Of a stretch of 64,000 nt of DNA, positions 55,433-64,000 are shown piece by piece (the first letter of the stretch is position 1; each line of letters begins with the position of its first letter). The DNA is from Aquabacterium sp. NJ1 (lineage in GTDB: Bacteria; Pseudomonadota; Gammaproteobacteria; Burkholderiales; Burkholderiaceae_C): positions 4,570,001 to 4,634,000 of the forward strand of contig NZ_JRKM01000001.1 in NCBI RefSeq assembly GCF_000768065.1, read 5' to 3'. The notes under the pieces are model-generated. The model saw only the letters and a list, made by a program, of their open reading frames with translations. It was not told the DNA's origin and searched no databases. The position numbers were made by a program, and so were the translations under genes.

Positions 55433-56314
55433 TCAGAGCACGCCGGCGTCGCGCAAGGCGGCTTCGACCACCGTCTGGGCAGATTCGCTCAGCGGTGTCA
55501 GCGGCAGGCGCAGCGTACCACCAACCTTGCCCATGCGAGCCAGGGCCCATTTCACCGGGATCGGGTTGGGCTCGACGAACAGGTGCTTGTGCAGCGGCAG
55601 CAGCTTCATGTGCAGCTCGACCGCGGCCTTGGCATCCTGGGCCATGGCGGCCTTGCACAGGTCGGCCATGCCACGTGGTGCCACGTTGGCCGTCACGCTG
55701 ATGTTGCCGTGCCCACCGAGCAGCATCAGGGCCACGGCGGTGGGGTCGTCACCGGAGTAGATCGAGAAGCCCTTGGGGGCTTGCTTGATCAGCCAGGCGG
55801 CGCGCTCGAGGTTGCCGGTGGCTTCCTTGACACCGATCACGCCGGGCAGCTGGGCCAGGCGCAGGGTGGTTTCAGGCAGCATGTCGGCCACGGTGCGGCC
55901 GGGCACGTTGTAGAGCACCACAGGGATGTCCACCGCTTCGACGATGGCCTTGAAGTGCTGGTAGATGCCTTCTTGCGTGGGCTTGTTGTAGTAGGGCACG
56001 ACCTGCAGGGTGCAGTCGGCGCCGACCTTCTTGGCGTACTCGCTGAGCTCGATGGCTTCTTGTGTGGAGTTGGCACCCGCACCAGCCATGATGGGCACGC
56101 GCCCGGCGGCCTGTTCGACCGCTACGCGGATGATTTCGCGGTGCTCTTCGACGTTCACGGTGGGCGATTCGCCCGTGGTGCCGACCACGCCGATGCAGTT
56201 GGTGCCCTCGGCGATGTGCCATTCAATCAGTTTGCGCAGCGTGTCGTAGTCGACGCTGCCGTCTGCATGCATGGGCGTGACCAACGCAACGATGCTGCCA
56301 AAAATTGGTTTCAT
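55433..56314 (-). CDS. dapA: 4-hydroxy-tetrahydrodipicolinate synthase
   Basis: 293 aa. First committed step of lysine/diaminopimelate synthesis: pyruvate plus aspartate semialdehyde. Motifs: [31 protein letters not shown], the proton-relay Tyr in [28 protein letters not shown] and the Schiff-base Lys in [11 protein letters not shown]. Co-transcribed with bamC. Confidence 0.97.
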   Translation of the reverse strand: MKPIFGSIVALVTPMHADGSVDYDTLRKLIEWHIAEGTNCIGVVGTTGESPTVNVEEHREIIRVAVEQAAGRVPIMAGAGANSTQEAIELSEYAKKVGADCTLQVVPYYNKPTQEGIYQHFKAIVEAVDIPVVLYNVPGRTVADMLPETTLRLAQLPGVIGVKEATGNLERAAWLIKQAPKGFSIYSGDDPTAVALMLLGGHGNISVTANVAPRGMADLCKAAMAQDAKAAVELHMKLLPLHKHLFVEPNPIPVKWALARMGKVGGTLRLPLTPLSESAQTVVEAALRDAGVL

Positions 56315-56439
56315 GCTGATTCCTTTGATCCCGAGATTCTACCGGCCATGACACATGCCTTGATCCCGGTGCGCTTTCAGTGAAAGCCCCAGATGCGACA
56401 ACGGATGAGCGGGCAATCTGGTTGTCAGGACAGCAAAGC

Positions 56440-57252
56440 TCAATGAGGGCGCACTTCGCGCTTGAGGGCCGCCATGGCCAGCTTGTCGACCAGCTTGGGT
56501 GCAAGCAGCTTCATCCATCGGCTGAGCTTGCCCTTGGTGGACATCACGATGTCGCGCTCGCGCCGTGCCATGCCAACACGGATCAGGTGTGCGCAGGCCT
56601 CGACCGTCATGGCGCCGGACTCGTCCAGGCCACTCTTGCCAGCGGCCTGCCCGTGGGCATCGAAGCCTCGGTAGCGGATCTCGGTGGCGACCACGCCGGG
56701 GTAAGCGATGGTGACCGACACCCCGTACGGCGCCATTTCAACGCGCAGGGCCTCGAAGAAGCCTGTCATGGCGAACTTGGTTGAGCTGTAGGCTGTGCGC
56801 CCGGGGACCCCCACCAGCCCGGCCAGGCTGGAGACGGCCACGATGCGCCCCTGGCTTGCCTGGATGTAGGGCAGGGCAGCATGGGTGCACCAGGCGCTGC
56901 CCCACAGGTTGATGCGCATGAGTTGCTCGTACCAGGCCATGTCGGTGACCTCGCTGAGTTGTGCGTGCGCGGACATGCCTGCGTTGTTGACCAGCGTGTC
57001 GATGCGGCCGAACTGGGCAATGGTTTCGGCGATCAGGGCGCGGCAGTCAGCCTCCTGGCCGACGTCGGTCGGGCGCACCAGGACCTTGCTGCCGTGCGTG
57101 CGGCATTGCTGGGCGACCTGCTCCAGCTTGTCCTTGCTTCTGGCTGCCAGAACCAGCGCGACATGGCTGCCGCTTTCTTGAGCAAGCTGGCGGGCGAGTT
57201 CCGCGCCAATGCCATCGGATGCGCCCGTGATGATCACCACTTTTGTCGACAT
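56440..57252 (-). CDS. short-chain dehydrogenase/reductase
   Basis: 270 aa from ATG 57252. Rossmann motif TGASDGIGAELARQL, NNAGMSAHAQ, the catalytic Ser in VSSLAG and YxxxK in YSSTKFAM. An NAD(P)-dependent oxidoreductase of unknown substrate. It starts one base after the stop of a small membrane protein gene, which in turn overlaps an MFS gene, so the three form one operon. Confidence 0.92.
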   Translation of the reverse strand: MSTKVVIITGASDGIGAELARQLAQESGSHVALVLAARSKDKLEQVAQQCRTHGSKVLVRPTDVGQEADCRALIAETIAQFGRIDTLVNNAGMSAHAQLSEVTDMAWYEQLMRINLWGSAWCTHAALPYIQASQGRIVAVSSLAGLVGVPGRTAYSSTKFAMTGFFEALRVEMAPYGVSVTIAYPGVVATEIRYRGFDAHGQAAGKSGLDESGAMTVEACAHLIRVGMARRERDIVMSTKGKLSRWMKLLAPKLVDKLAMAALKREVRPH

Positions 57253-57253
57253 A

Positions 57254-57388
57254 TCAGAAACAACTCCAGATGCGCGTGGCCAGGTCGAAGGCCAGTTCGG
57301 GGCGCCAATATAAACAGAACACGGCGCCCAGGGCTGACAAGATCGCGACAATCAGCGCGATTTGTCGCCAGCGGGTACGCACTGTCAT
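57254..57388 (-). CDS. small single-span membrane protein
   Basis: 44 aa, missed by most gene finders. Its ATG (57388-57386) overlaps the MFS stop (ATGA, 57388-57385), and its stop is one base before the SDR start. After TVRTRWRQ it has a transmembrane helix (IALIVAILSALGAVFCLYW) and a short tail ending SCF. The double coupling supports a real gene. Function unknown; it could be a small partner of the MFS transporter. Confidence 0.7.
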   Translation of the reverse strand: MTVRTRWRQIALIVAILSALGAVFCLYWRPELAFDLATRIWSCF

Positions 57389-58644
57389 GCAGCTACCACC
57401 TTGCGAGTCAGTGGCGTGCGTTGTTCCTGAATCGGCAGGTTGATTGTGGCGGCCAGCAAGCCCAAGGCGATGGCCAGCCACCAGACGACCTGGTAGCTGC
57501 CGGTGAAGTCATACAGGCGCCCGGCCAGCCAGACACCCAGGAATGAGCCGATCTGATGGGAGAAGAACACCACACCGCCCAGCATGGACAGGTGTTTGAT
57601 GCCATGCATCTGCGCCACGATGGCGTTGGTCGGCGGGACGGTCGAGAGCCAGAGCGTGCCCATGGCGGCGGCAAACAGGCCGACGCTCCAGGTGGACAGC
57701 GGTGCCAGGATGAAGGCCAGCATGGCCATGGCGCGCAGGAAGTAGATGCTCGACAGGATCCAGTTCTTGCGTAGACGGGCACCAAGTGCGCCCGCTGCAT
57801 AGCTGCCCAGCACGTTGAAAAGGCCGATCAAGGCCAGGGCGGTGGTGGCGGCCTGGGGTGGCAACTGGTGGTCCTTCAGGTAACTGGGCAGGTGCACGCC
57901 GATGAAGGCCAGCTGGAAGCCGCACACGAAGTAGCCGGCGGTCAGCAGCAAGTAATCGCGGTGTTGGAACGCTTCGGCCAGGGCCTGCAAGGCGCCGGGT
58001 GAGGCATCGGTTGCAGAAGACGCGGATGTGGATGTGGGCTCACCCGCCTGTGCCGAAAACCGCGCTTCCCGCAATCCGAAAGCCAGTGGCCCGATGACCA
58101 GCGCCGTGGCGGCCAGCATCAGCAGCGCCGAGGACCAGTCCATGTTGTGCAGCAGAAAGCTGGCAACCGGCACCATCAGGAACTGGCCAAACGAGCCCGC
58201 TGCTGCCGTGATGCCCATGGCCGACGAGCGCTGCAAGGCCGTGACATTGCGCCCGACCACGCCAAAGATCACGGTGTAGGTGCTACAGGCCTGCGCCAAC
58301 CCGATGAGCACACCGGTGGTCAGGATGAAGCCGCCGTGGTGGCTGGCGGTGGCCATGCCGACCAGGCCCAGGGCATACAGCAGGGCGCCAGCCCAGAGCA
58401 CCTTGAACGCGCCACTGCGGTCGGCCCACCAGCCAATCACCGGGCCCGAAGCGCCCCACACCAGGTTCTGGATGGCCATGGCCATCGAGTAATCCTCTCG
58501 CGTCCAGCCATGGGCCATGGTGATGGGCTGCAGCCACAGGCCAAAGCTGTGCCGAATGCCCATGGACATGGTCACGATCAGCGCGCCGCACAAAAGCAAT
58601 TGCCCCATCGGAATGGGGCGGTCAGAAGACGCCAACTGAGTCAT
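57385..58644 (-). CDS. major facilitator superfamily transporter
   Basis: 419 aa from ATG 58644. Twelve hydrophobic segments; it resembles the monocarboxylate/oxalate-formate branch (MSMGIRHSFGLWLQPI, WGASGPVIGWWADRSGAFKVL, SLY-type repeat IGVHLPSYLKD in the second half). It would import or export a small acid. First gene of an operon with the small membrane protein and the SDR, suggesting uptake and oxidation or reduction of the same compound. Confidence 0.9.
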   Translation of the reverse strand: MTQLASSDRPIPMGQLLLCGALIVTMSMGIRHSFGLWLQPITMAHGWTREDYSMAMAIQNLVWGASGPVIGWWADRSGAFKVLWAGALLYALGLVGMATASHHGGFILTTGVLIGLAQACSTYTVIFGVVGRNVTALQRSSAMGITAAAGSFGQFLMVPVASFLLHNMDWSSALLMLAATALVIGPLAFGLREARFSAQAGEPTSTSASSATDASPGALQALAEAFQHRDYLLLTAGYFVCGFQLAFIGVHLPSYLKDHQLPPQAATTALALIGLFNVLGSYAAGALGARLRKNWILSSIYFLRAMAMLAFILAPLSTWSVGLFAAAMGTLWLSTVPPTNAIVAQMHGIKHLSMLGGVVFFSHQIGSFLGVWLAGRLYDFTGSYQVVWWLAIALGLLAATINLPIQEQRTPLTRKVVAA

Positions 58645-58710
58645 GCCAGTTTCAATGGTGGGAAGGGGAGCACACACGCAAGCATGCCCCAACCCCCATC
58701 CCAGCGACCA

Positions 58711-58783
58711 CCGCGGATCCGGCTTCGCCGGTCCGCTGGTGGTGCCCCCTTGAGGGGGCGCGCGCAGCGCGTAGGGGGTGGGC
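58711..58783. repeat. composite GC-rich intergenic repeat (short copy)
   Basis: It shares GGCTTCGCCGG, TGCTGGTG-like bases, CCCCCTTGAGGGGGC and AGCGCGTAGGGGG with the element at 5990-6137, but lacks the middle palindromes. It lies just after the fliE stop on the minus strand, again at a 3' end. Confidence 0.75.
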
Positions 58784-59133
58784 TAGACCTGCATGTTCAT
58801 GATATCCGTGTACGCCTGCACAAGCTTGTTGCGTACCTGGACAGCAGATTGGAAGCCGAGTTGGGCCTTCTGCATGGCGACCATGGTTTCTTCCAGGCTG
58901 ACAGTGGGGTTATCAAACTGGACTTCGCGCTGCATGGTCGCGGCCGTGGCCTGCGATTGGCTGATCGCGTTCAGCGCGCTGCTGAAACTGGTCTGGAAAC
59001 TGGGTTTGTCGATGCCGGATGCCTGGCCGGTGGCCTCGGCGCGGGTCTTGGCTTCCACCCGCCGGGCGACGTCGGCCATGCCGGCCCGGGCGGCGGCTTG
59101 CGCGAAATCGAAGGGCTTGAGTTTCAGGTCCAT
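58783..59133 (-). CDS. fliE: flagellar hook-basal body complex protein FliE
   Basis: 116 aa. It joins the MS ring to the rod. The family C-terminus is clear: PTVSLEETMVAMQKAQLGFQSAVQVRNKLVQAYTDIMNMQV. Divergent from fliF across 207 bases (59134-59340). I found no convincing sigma-54 or sigma-28 promoter in that gap. Confidence 0.95.
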   Translation of the reverse strand: MDLKLKPFDFAQAAARAGMADVARRVEAKTRAEATGQASGIDKPSFQTSFSSALNAISQSQATAATMQREVQFDNPTVSLEETMVAMQKAQLGFQSAVQVRNKLVQAYTDIMNMQV

Positions 59134-59340
59134 GATGCCGATAAGTCCTGACAGGGCGTGATCCAGTTCACCACGATCTGGACTCTACCCACCCTTTGGC
59201 GGCGCCATGCTTGAAAGAGGGCGGCATTTGGCTGGCTGTTTCCGGCACTTTTACCCGGCCAGACTCCGAATAATGAGGTCGTTACGACGGGTTTGCGGCA
59301 TCGTATTGTTTCGATGCGCGGCCCAACGCCTCGACCGCCC

Positions 59341-61047
59341 ATGGAAGTCACTGTCGCTCAACCCACTCCTGTTGCTGTCGCCTCACCTGGCATGGTGATC
59401 GACCCAGCTCAGCCTCCTGGATTCGTCCAGCGGGTCATGGCCCTGCCGATGCAGCGCAAGCTGATGTTGGCCGGTGGTATTGCCGCGATCTTCGCCATTT
59501 TCCTGGCGATGATGGTGTGGGGGCGCGAAGGTGATTACCGCGTGCTGTACGCCAACCTGTCCGACAAGGACGGCGGCGCGATCCTGACTCAGCTGCAGCA
59601 GATGCAGGTGCCCTACAAGATGGCCGATGGTGGCGGCGCCATCCTGGTGCCGGCCGACAAGGTGCATGACGTGCGCCTGAAGCTGGCCTCGGCCGGTTTG
59701 CCCAAGGGCTCGGTGGTCGGCTTCGAGCTGATGGAAAACCAGAAGTTCGGCGTGACCCAATTTCAAGAGCGCCTGAACTTCCAGCGCGGCCTGGAAGGCG
59801 AGCTGACGCGCTCCATTCAATCCCTGGCCAGCGTGCAAAGTGCCCGCGTGCACCTGGCGCTGCCCAATCAGAACGGTTTCTTTCGCGAACAGCAAAAGGC
59901 CTCCGCCTCGGTGGTGCTGACCTTGTACCCTGGCCGCACCCTGGACCGCGGCCAGATCGCCGGCATCGTGCACCTGGTGTCGTCCAGCGTGCCGGAAATG
60001 TCGCCCAAGGCCGTGAGCATCGTGGACCAGAGCGGTTCGCTGTTGTCCGGCCCGCAAGAGGGCGCTGATCAAAGCGGCCTGGACGCGCAGCAGCTGCAGT
60101 ACGTGCGCCAGATCGAATCGAGCTACACCCAGCGCATCCGCGACATCCTGGAGCCGGTGGTGGGCAAGGACAATCTGCGTGCCCAGGTGAACGCCGAGCT
60201 GGATTTCTCGCAGGTGGAATCCACCGCAGAAGAGTACAAGCCCAACCAGGGGCAGCAGGCTTCGGCATCCATTCGCAGCCAGCAGACCACCGAGCAGATC
60301 GGGCAGGGCAGTGCCACGCCTTCCGGCGTACCCGGCGCGGCCAGCAACCAGCCCCCTGTGCCCGCGACGGCACCGGTCAATGGCGCCTCCCAGCCTCTGC
60401 AGGCCGCACAAGGTGGCACCACGGGGGGCAACAGCCGCCGTGAAGCCGTGACCAACTACGAGGTGGACAAGACCGTGCGGGTGACGCGCAACGCCTCGGG
60501 CGGCATCAAGCGCCTGAACGCCGCTGTGGTGATCAACAACCGCACGGTGACCGATGCCAAGGGCAAGACCACCACCCAGCCGCTCAAGCAGGAAGAGCTG
60601 GACCAACTGACCGCCCTGGTGCGCGAGACCATCGGCTTTGATGAAAAGCGCGGTGATTCGGTCAAGGTGATCAACGCGCCGTTCCAGGTGACCAAGGAAG
60701 AACCGGACAACACGCCGCTGTGGAAACAGCCCGAGACGGTGGACATGATCCGCACGCTGGCCGTGCCGGGCGCGCTGACGCTGGCTGCGCTGATCGTGGT
60801 GTTTGGCGCGATCCGCCCGGCCATCAAGGCGGCCCAACCGGTGGTCACGCCTGAAGAGGAAGCCCGCCTGCAAAAGCTCAGCGCTGTGGTGGACGACGCC
60901 GAAGAGCTGCCCGTGACGAACCAGGCTGGCCACATGCCCCGACTGGAGGCACCCGCCACAGACGAGCGTCTGGACGCTGCCCGCCAGTTCGCCCGCGACA
61001 ACCCGATGGCCATGGCCAACGTGGTGCGCGGCTGGATGAACAACTGA
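59341..61047 (+). CDS. fliF: flagellar MS-ring protein FliF
   Basis: 568 aa from ATG 59341 (an ATG at 59314 is possible). It forms the membrane ring at the base of the flagellum. The first membrane helix is MLAGGIAAIFAIFLAMMVWG, then the ring-building motifs (YRVLYANLSDKDGGAILTQLQ, VRQIESSYTQRIRDILEPVVG), and the second helix is VPGALTLAALIVVFGAI near the end. The C-terminal tail DNPMAMANVVRGWMNN binds FliG, the next gene. Confidence 0.97.
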   Translation: MEVTVAQPTPVAVASPGMVIDPAQPPGFVQRVMALPMQRKLMLAGGIAAIFAIFLAMMVWGREGDYRVLYANLSDKDGGAILTQLQQMQVPYKMADGGGAILVPADKVHDVRLKLASAGLPKGSVVGFELMENQKFGVTQFQERLNFQRGLEGELTRSIQSLASVQSARVHLALPNQNGFFREQQKASASVVLTLYPGRTLDRGQIAGIVHLVSSSVPEMSPKAVSIVDQSGSLLSGPQEGADQSGLDAQQLQYVRQIESSYTQRIRDILEPVVGKDNLRAQVNAELDFSQVESTAEEYKPNQGQQASASIRSQQTTEQIGQGSATPSGVPGAASNQPPVPATAPVNGASQPLQAAQGGTTGGNSRREAVTNYEVDKTVRVTRNASGGIKRLNAAVVINNRTVTDAKGKTTTQPLKQEELDQLTALVRETIGFDEKRGDSVKVINAPFQVTKEEPDNTPLWKQPETVDMIRTLAVPGALTLAALIVVFGAIRPAIKAAQPVVTPEEEARLQKLSAVVDDAEELPVTNQAGHMPRLEAPATDERLDAARQFARDNPMAMANVVRGWMNN

Positions 61048-61063
61048 CCGAGGACTGAGAGCC

Positions 61064-62059
61064 ATGGACGACAAAGGTCTCGAAGACGCCGCCATCCTGC
61101 TGATGTCACTGGGTGAGGAAGAGGCGTCCGAGGTGTTCAAGCACCTGGAGCCCAAGGAAGTCCAGTGCCTGGGCGAGACCATTGCCAAGATGAAGACGAT
61201 CAACAAGGATCGCATCGGCAATGTGCTGGACCGTTTCTCCAAGGAGTCGACCGAGATGGGCATGCTGGTGCCCGATACGGACGAGTACATCAAGGCCGTG
61301 TTGCGCAAGGCGCTGGGCGATGAGAAGGCCAATCTGCTGATCGACCGGATCATCCAGGGCAGCGACGTCACCGGCATCGAAAGCCTGAAGTGGATGGACC
61401 CGGGCTCTGTGGCCGAACTGCTGCGCAACGAGCACCCGCAGATCGTGGCGGCCATCCTGGTCCACCTGGATCCGGACCAGTCTTCGTCGGTGCTGAAGTG
61501 TTTCTCTGATCGCCACCGCAACGAGGTGATGGTGCGCATCGCCACGCTGGACGGCATCCAGCCTTCGGCCTTGAAGGACCTCAATGAGGTGCTGTCGCGC
61601 GTGCTGGCCGGTGGCACGCAGCTGCGCAAGGCCTCGCTGGGTGGCGCCAAGCCCGCTGCGGAAATCATCAACCTGATGGGCTCCAGCCACGAGACCTCTA
61701 TCCTGGATTACATCCGCGAGGCCGACGGCGATCTGGCGCAGAAGATCATGGACAACATGTTCACCTTCGACGACCTGATCAAGCTGGACGACAAGGGCTT
61801 CCAGGCCCTGCTCAAGGAAGTGCAGACCGAATCGCTCATCATCGCGCTCAAGGGTGGTTCGCCCGAGATCCGCGAGAAGGTGTTCAAGAACATGTCCAGC
61901 CGTGCGGCCGAAACGCTGCGCGAGGACCTCGAATCCCGCGGCCCGGTCAAGCTGTCCGAAGTGGAAGCCGAGCAGAAGGAACTGCTGAAGATCGTGAGAC
62001 GCCTGGCCGACGAAGGCCAGATCACGCTGGCCAGCGGAGGCGACGATGAATACGTCTAA
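61064..62059 (+). CDS. fliG: flagellar motor switch protein FliG
   Basis: 331 aa. Rotor component that binds FliF at its N-terminus and the stator at its C-terminus. Motifs: AAILLMSLGEEEASEVFKHL, the middle-domain EHPQ in LLRNEHPQIVAAILVHL, and the charged torque helix FDDLIKLDDKGFQALLKEV. The fliH start lies within its last codons. Confidence 0.97.
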   Translation: MDDKGLEDAAILLMSLGEEEASEVFKHLEPKEVQCLGETIAKMKTINKDRIGNVLDRFSKESTEMGMLVPDTDEYIKAVLRKALGDEKANLLIDRIIQGSDVTGIESLKWMDPGSVAELLRNEHPQIVAAILVHLDPDQSSSVLKCFSDRHRNEVMVRIATLDGIQPSALKDLNEVLSRVLAGGTQLRKASLGGAKPAAEIINLMGSSHETSILDYIREADGDLAQKIMDNMFTFDDLIKLDDKGFQALLKEVQTESLIIALKGGSPEIREKVFKNMSSRAAETLREDLESRGPVKLSEVEAEQKELLKIVRRLADEGQITLASGGDDEYV

Positions 62060-63137
62060 GCCGGGCAACCCGCCTGGCGGCGCTCAGCCAAATGGCAACG
62101 GCAGCAACGGCAGCAACAGCACGTCGGCGCCCAATTCGTACACGCGTTTCATCCCTCGCGAAGAGCTGGGTGCCTTCTCGGCCTGGGCGCCGGAAACCTT
62201 CGAGCAGCCTGCCAGGCCCGCCAATGGCGAAGAGGGGGGGGTGCGCAAGCCCACGCTGGCCGAGCGCGCCGCCGCCGAGATGCGCCCGCCCAATATGAAG
62301 GCCAATGGCGCCCGGCATGCGCCGCAAGCCACGGGTGGCGCTGCTCCTGCCGCATCAGCTGCGGCCAAACCTGCTCAAGCCAAGCCAGCTGCTGCCAAAC
62401 GACCGATCGTGGGCGGCGTGCCCGGCGAAACCCCGACTGAAGCGCCCAGCAAGGCCGCCGAGGCGCCCCCCGCACCGCCTGCACCAGACGTGGAAGAGTT
62501 GGTGCGCGAGGCCCGCCAGACGGGTTACCAGGATGGCTACCGCAATGGCCTGGCCGCCCTGGAGAGCTACAAACAGACCCAGGCTGCCCAGATGGCCGCC
62601 TACATGAGTGACCAGGTTGGCGTGCTCGCTTCGGATTTCCACCAGCGGCTGGAGTCGCTGGAGCAGCAACTGGCTGGCCGCATTGCTGGCGTGGCGCTGG
62701 AGCTGGCGCGCCAGGTGGTGCGCAGCGAGCTCAAGCAGAACCCGGAAGTGGTGGTGGACGTGGCCGAGCAGGCGCTGACGACCTTGCTGGCTTCGGCCCG
62801 CCAGATCGTGCTGCGGCTGAATCCGGACGACCACGCCATGGCGCAAGCGCAGCTGACGGATGTGCTGGCCGCGCGTGGTGCCCGCATGGTGCCTGATGCC
62901 AGCATCACCCGCGGTGGTTGCGTGGTGGAGTCGGACATTGCCGTGGTGGATGCCTCGGTGGAGGCCCGTTGGGACCGCGCAGCGGCTTCCCTGGGGCACA
63001 ACGCCCCCTGGAACGATGGCAAGGAAGCGCTCGGTTCGACCGAAGTCCGCTTGCCAGAAGGGGCGGATGAGTTGGATGATTGGCCTGAGAGCGAAGCCGA
63101 AGTGTCGGCTGCGCCGCGTGGGGAGGGTGAAGTATGA
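62046..63137 (+). CDS. fliH: flagellar assembly protein FliH
   Basis: 363 aa, longer than usual because of a Pro/Ala-rich N-terminal half (to about residue 150). Conserved part: VEELVREARQTGYQDGYRNGLAALESYK and IAGVALELARQVVRSELKQNPEVVVDVAEQAL. It is the stator of the export ATPase FliI. ATG 62046 is supported by GCGGAGG and overlaps fliG; the stop overlaps the fliI start by ATGA. Confidence 0.93.
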   Translation: MNTSKPGNPPGGAQPNGNGSNGSNSTSAPNSYTRFIPREELGAFSAWAPETFEQPARPANGEEGGVRKPTLAERAAAEMRPPNMKANGARHAPQATGGAAPAASAAAKPAQAKPAAAKRPIVGGVPGETPTEAPSKAAEAPPAPPAPDVEELVREARQTGYQDGYRNGLAALESYKQTQAAQMAAYMSDQVGVLASDFHQRLESLEQQLAGRIAGVALELARQVVRSELKQNPEVVVDVAEQALTTLLASARQIVLRLNPDDHAMAQAQLTDVLAARGARMVPDASITRGGCVVESDIAVVDASVEARWDRAAASLGHNAPWNDGKEALGSTEVRLPEGADELDDWPESEAEVSAAPRGEGEV

Positions 63138-64000
63138 ACATGCCCATTCGCGTCAACCACGATGTGGCCATGGACCGCTGGAACCGGTTCCTGGACGACC
63201 TCGATGCCTGCGCCGGCGCGCGGCTGCCGCTGGAGAACCAGGGCAAGCTGGTCCGGGTGGCCGGCCTGGTGCTGGAAGCTGCGGGTTTGCGCCTGCCGGT
63301 GGGGGCTGTGTGCGAAATCCACTCCGAAACCCGCCTGGAATCGACGCCCGTGCTGGCCGAAGTGGTCGGTTTTGCCGGTGACCGTGCCTACCTCATGCCC
63401 ACGGCTGAAGTGCACGGTCTTTCCAGCGGCGCCCGCGTGGTGCCGCGCACGATCCCGATCAACCCGCCGATCCTGGGCCGCCCCAATCACCCATGGCGCC
63501 GCAGCGAAGACCGCACCCGTCATCTGCCCGTCGGCAGTGGCCTGCTGGGCCGCGTGGTGAATGCCCAAGGTGAACCACTGGACCGCAAGGGCCCGTTGCA
63601 GCACGTGCGCAGCGAGCCACTGGCGCGCCGCCCCATCAACGCCATGGAGCGCGACCCGGTGCGCCAGCCGCTGGACACCGGCGTGCGCGCCATCAATTCG
63701 ATGCTCACCGTGGGCCGTGGCCAGCGGATTGGCCTGTTTGCCGGCTCCGGCGTGGGTAAATCCGTGCTGTTGGGTATGATGGCGCGCTACACCCAGGCCG
63801 ACGTCATCGTCGTGGGCCTGATCGGCGAACGGGGCCGTGAAGTCAAGGAATTCATCGAAGACATCCTGGGCGAAGAGGGCCTGGCCCGCTCGGTCGTGGT
63901 GGCGGCACCTGCTGATGCGCCGCCGCTGACCCGCATGCAGGGCGCCAGCTACGCCACGGCCGTGGCCGAGCATTTCCGCGATCAGGGCCTGCACGTGCTG
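63134..64000 (+). CDS. fliI: flagellum-specific ATPase FliI (5' part)
   Basis: The gene runs off the right edge; 289 codons are visible from ATG 63134, which overlaps the fliH stop (ATGA, 63134-63137). It is an F1-ATPase-beta-like enzyme that energises flagellar export. Visible: GLVLEAAGLRLPVGA, LGRVVNAQGEPLD, the Walker A GLFAGSGVGKSVLL and GLIGERGREVKEF. The frame is intact to the end. Confidence 0.96.
   Translation, partial: MNMPIRVNHDVAMDRWNRFLDDLDACAGARLPLENQGKLVRVAGLVLEAAGLRLPVGAVCEIHSETRLESTPVLAEVVGFAGDRAYLMPTAEVHGLSSGARVVPRTIPINPPILGRPNHPWRRSEDRTRHLPVGSGLLGRVVNAQGEPLDRKGPLQHVRSEPLARRPINAMERDPVRQPLDTGVRAINSMLTVGRGQRIGLFAGSGVGKSVLLGMMARYTQADVIVVGLIGERGREVKEFIEDILGEEGLARSVVVAAPADAPPLTRMQGASYATAVAEHFRDQGLHVL

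Noticed and set aside
59134-59340. Sigma-54 promoter for fliF
   Set aside because: GG...GC pairs are present, but the spacing is nine rather than ten bases in each candidate.
59383-61671. Long minus-strand open frame opposite fliF and fliG
   Set aside because: Shadow of clearly recognisable flagellar genes.

Overview
The window is a GC-rich stretch of an ordinary bacterial chromosome, and its gene content points to Betaproteobacteria, order Burkholderiales (an Aquabacterium-, Rubrivivax- or Leptothrix-like organism; the genus is inference). The support is a sigma factor/DUF3619/DUF3106/RDD block next to ilvBHC, an nadE-glnB pair, a selO-msrB-yciB-bolA-ppiC string, polyhydroxyalkanoate (PHA) genes, short GC-rich intergenic repeats, and a PEP-CTERM-like sorting signal. 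I see no prophage, insertion sequence, CRISPR array, rRNA or replication origin. One tRNA (Gly, anticodon CCC) is present.

Layout. 0-6 kb: the tail of an unknown gene, a membrane Ser/Thr kinase, a DEDD exonuclease, a FemAB/GNAT-like protein, then NAD synthetase (nadE) and PII (glnB). 6-9.5 kb, minus strand: sigma factor, DUF3619, DUF3106, RDD, LOG. 9.5-13.4 kb: ilvB-ilvH-ilvC with long untranslated leaders. 13.4-24.5 kb: eight tightly packed minus-strand genes running TetR, HlyD, RbbA-type double ABC ATPase/permease, ABC-2 permease, PHA synthase, MaoC-phosphotransacetylase, outer-membrane efflux lipoprotein, fatty-acid hydroxylase. 24.6-28 kb: a GNAT gene and two secreted paralogues flanking a membrane-anchored helical protein. 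28-36 kb: chalcone-isomerase-like protein, xerD, DUF455, uppP, selO, msrB, yciB, bolA, a parvulin and trmB. 36.5 kb: a third secreted paralogue, this one with a PEP-CTERM-like anchor, then tRNA-Gly. 37.4-41 kb: a DAPG-hydrolase-like secreted protein, its divergent TetR regulator with twin operators, and a succinate-semialdehyde dehydrogenase. 41-49.6 kb: alaS, a diguanylate cyclase, two PF10118 metal-dependent hydrolase paralogues and two AraC-type regulators. 49.6-58.7 kb: coaBC, dut, an FKBP isomerase, a JmjC-type oxygenase, an unknown, an Ala-rich lipoprotein, bamC, dapA, and an SDR/small membrane protein/MFS operon. 58.8-64 kb: fliE facing away from fliF-fliG-fliH-fliI, with fliI cut by the window end.

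Most of the window is housekeeping (branched-chain amino acids, NAD, CoA, dUTP, lysine, cell-wall lipid recycling, outer-membrane assembly, flagellar basal body and export). The parts most likely to be new are (1) the operon joining a PHA synthase and a hydratase/phosphotransacetylase to a complete tripartite ABC exporter; (2) the three-member secreted family in which two members stop exactly where the third carries its sorting anchor; (3) a strongly palindromic TetR control region; and (4) the paired hydrolase/regulator duplications with several inverted repeats in their control region.
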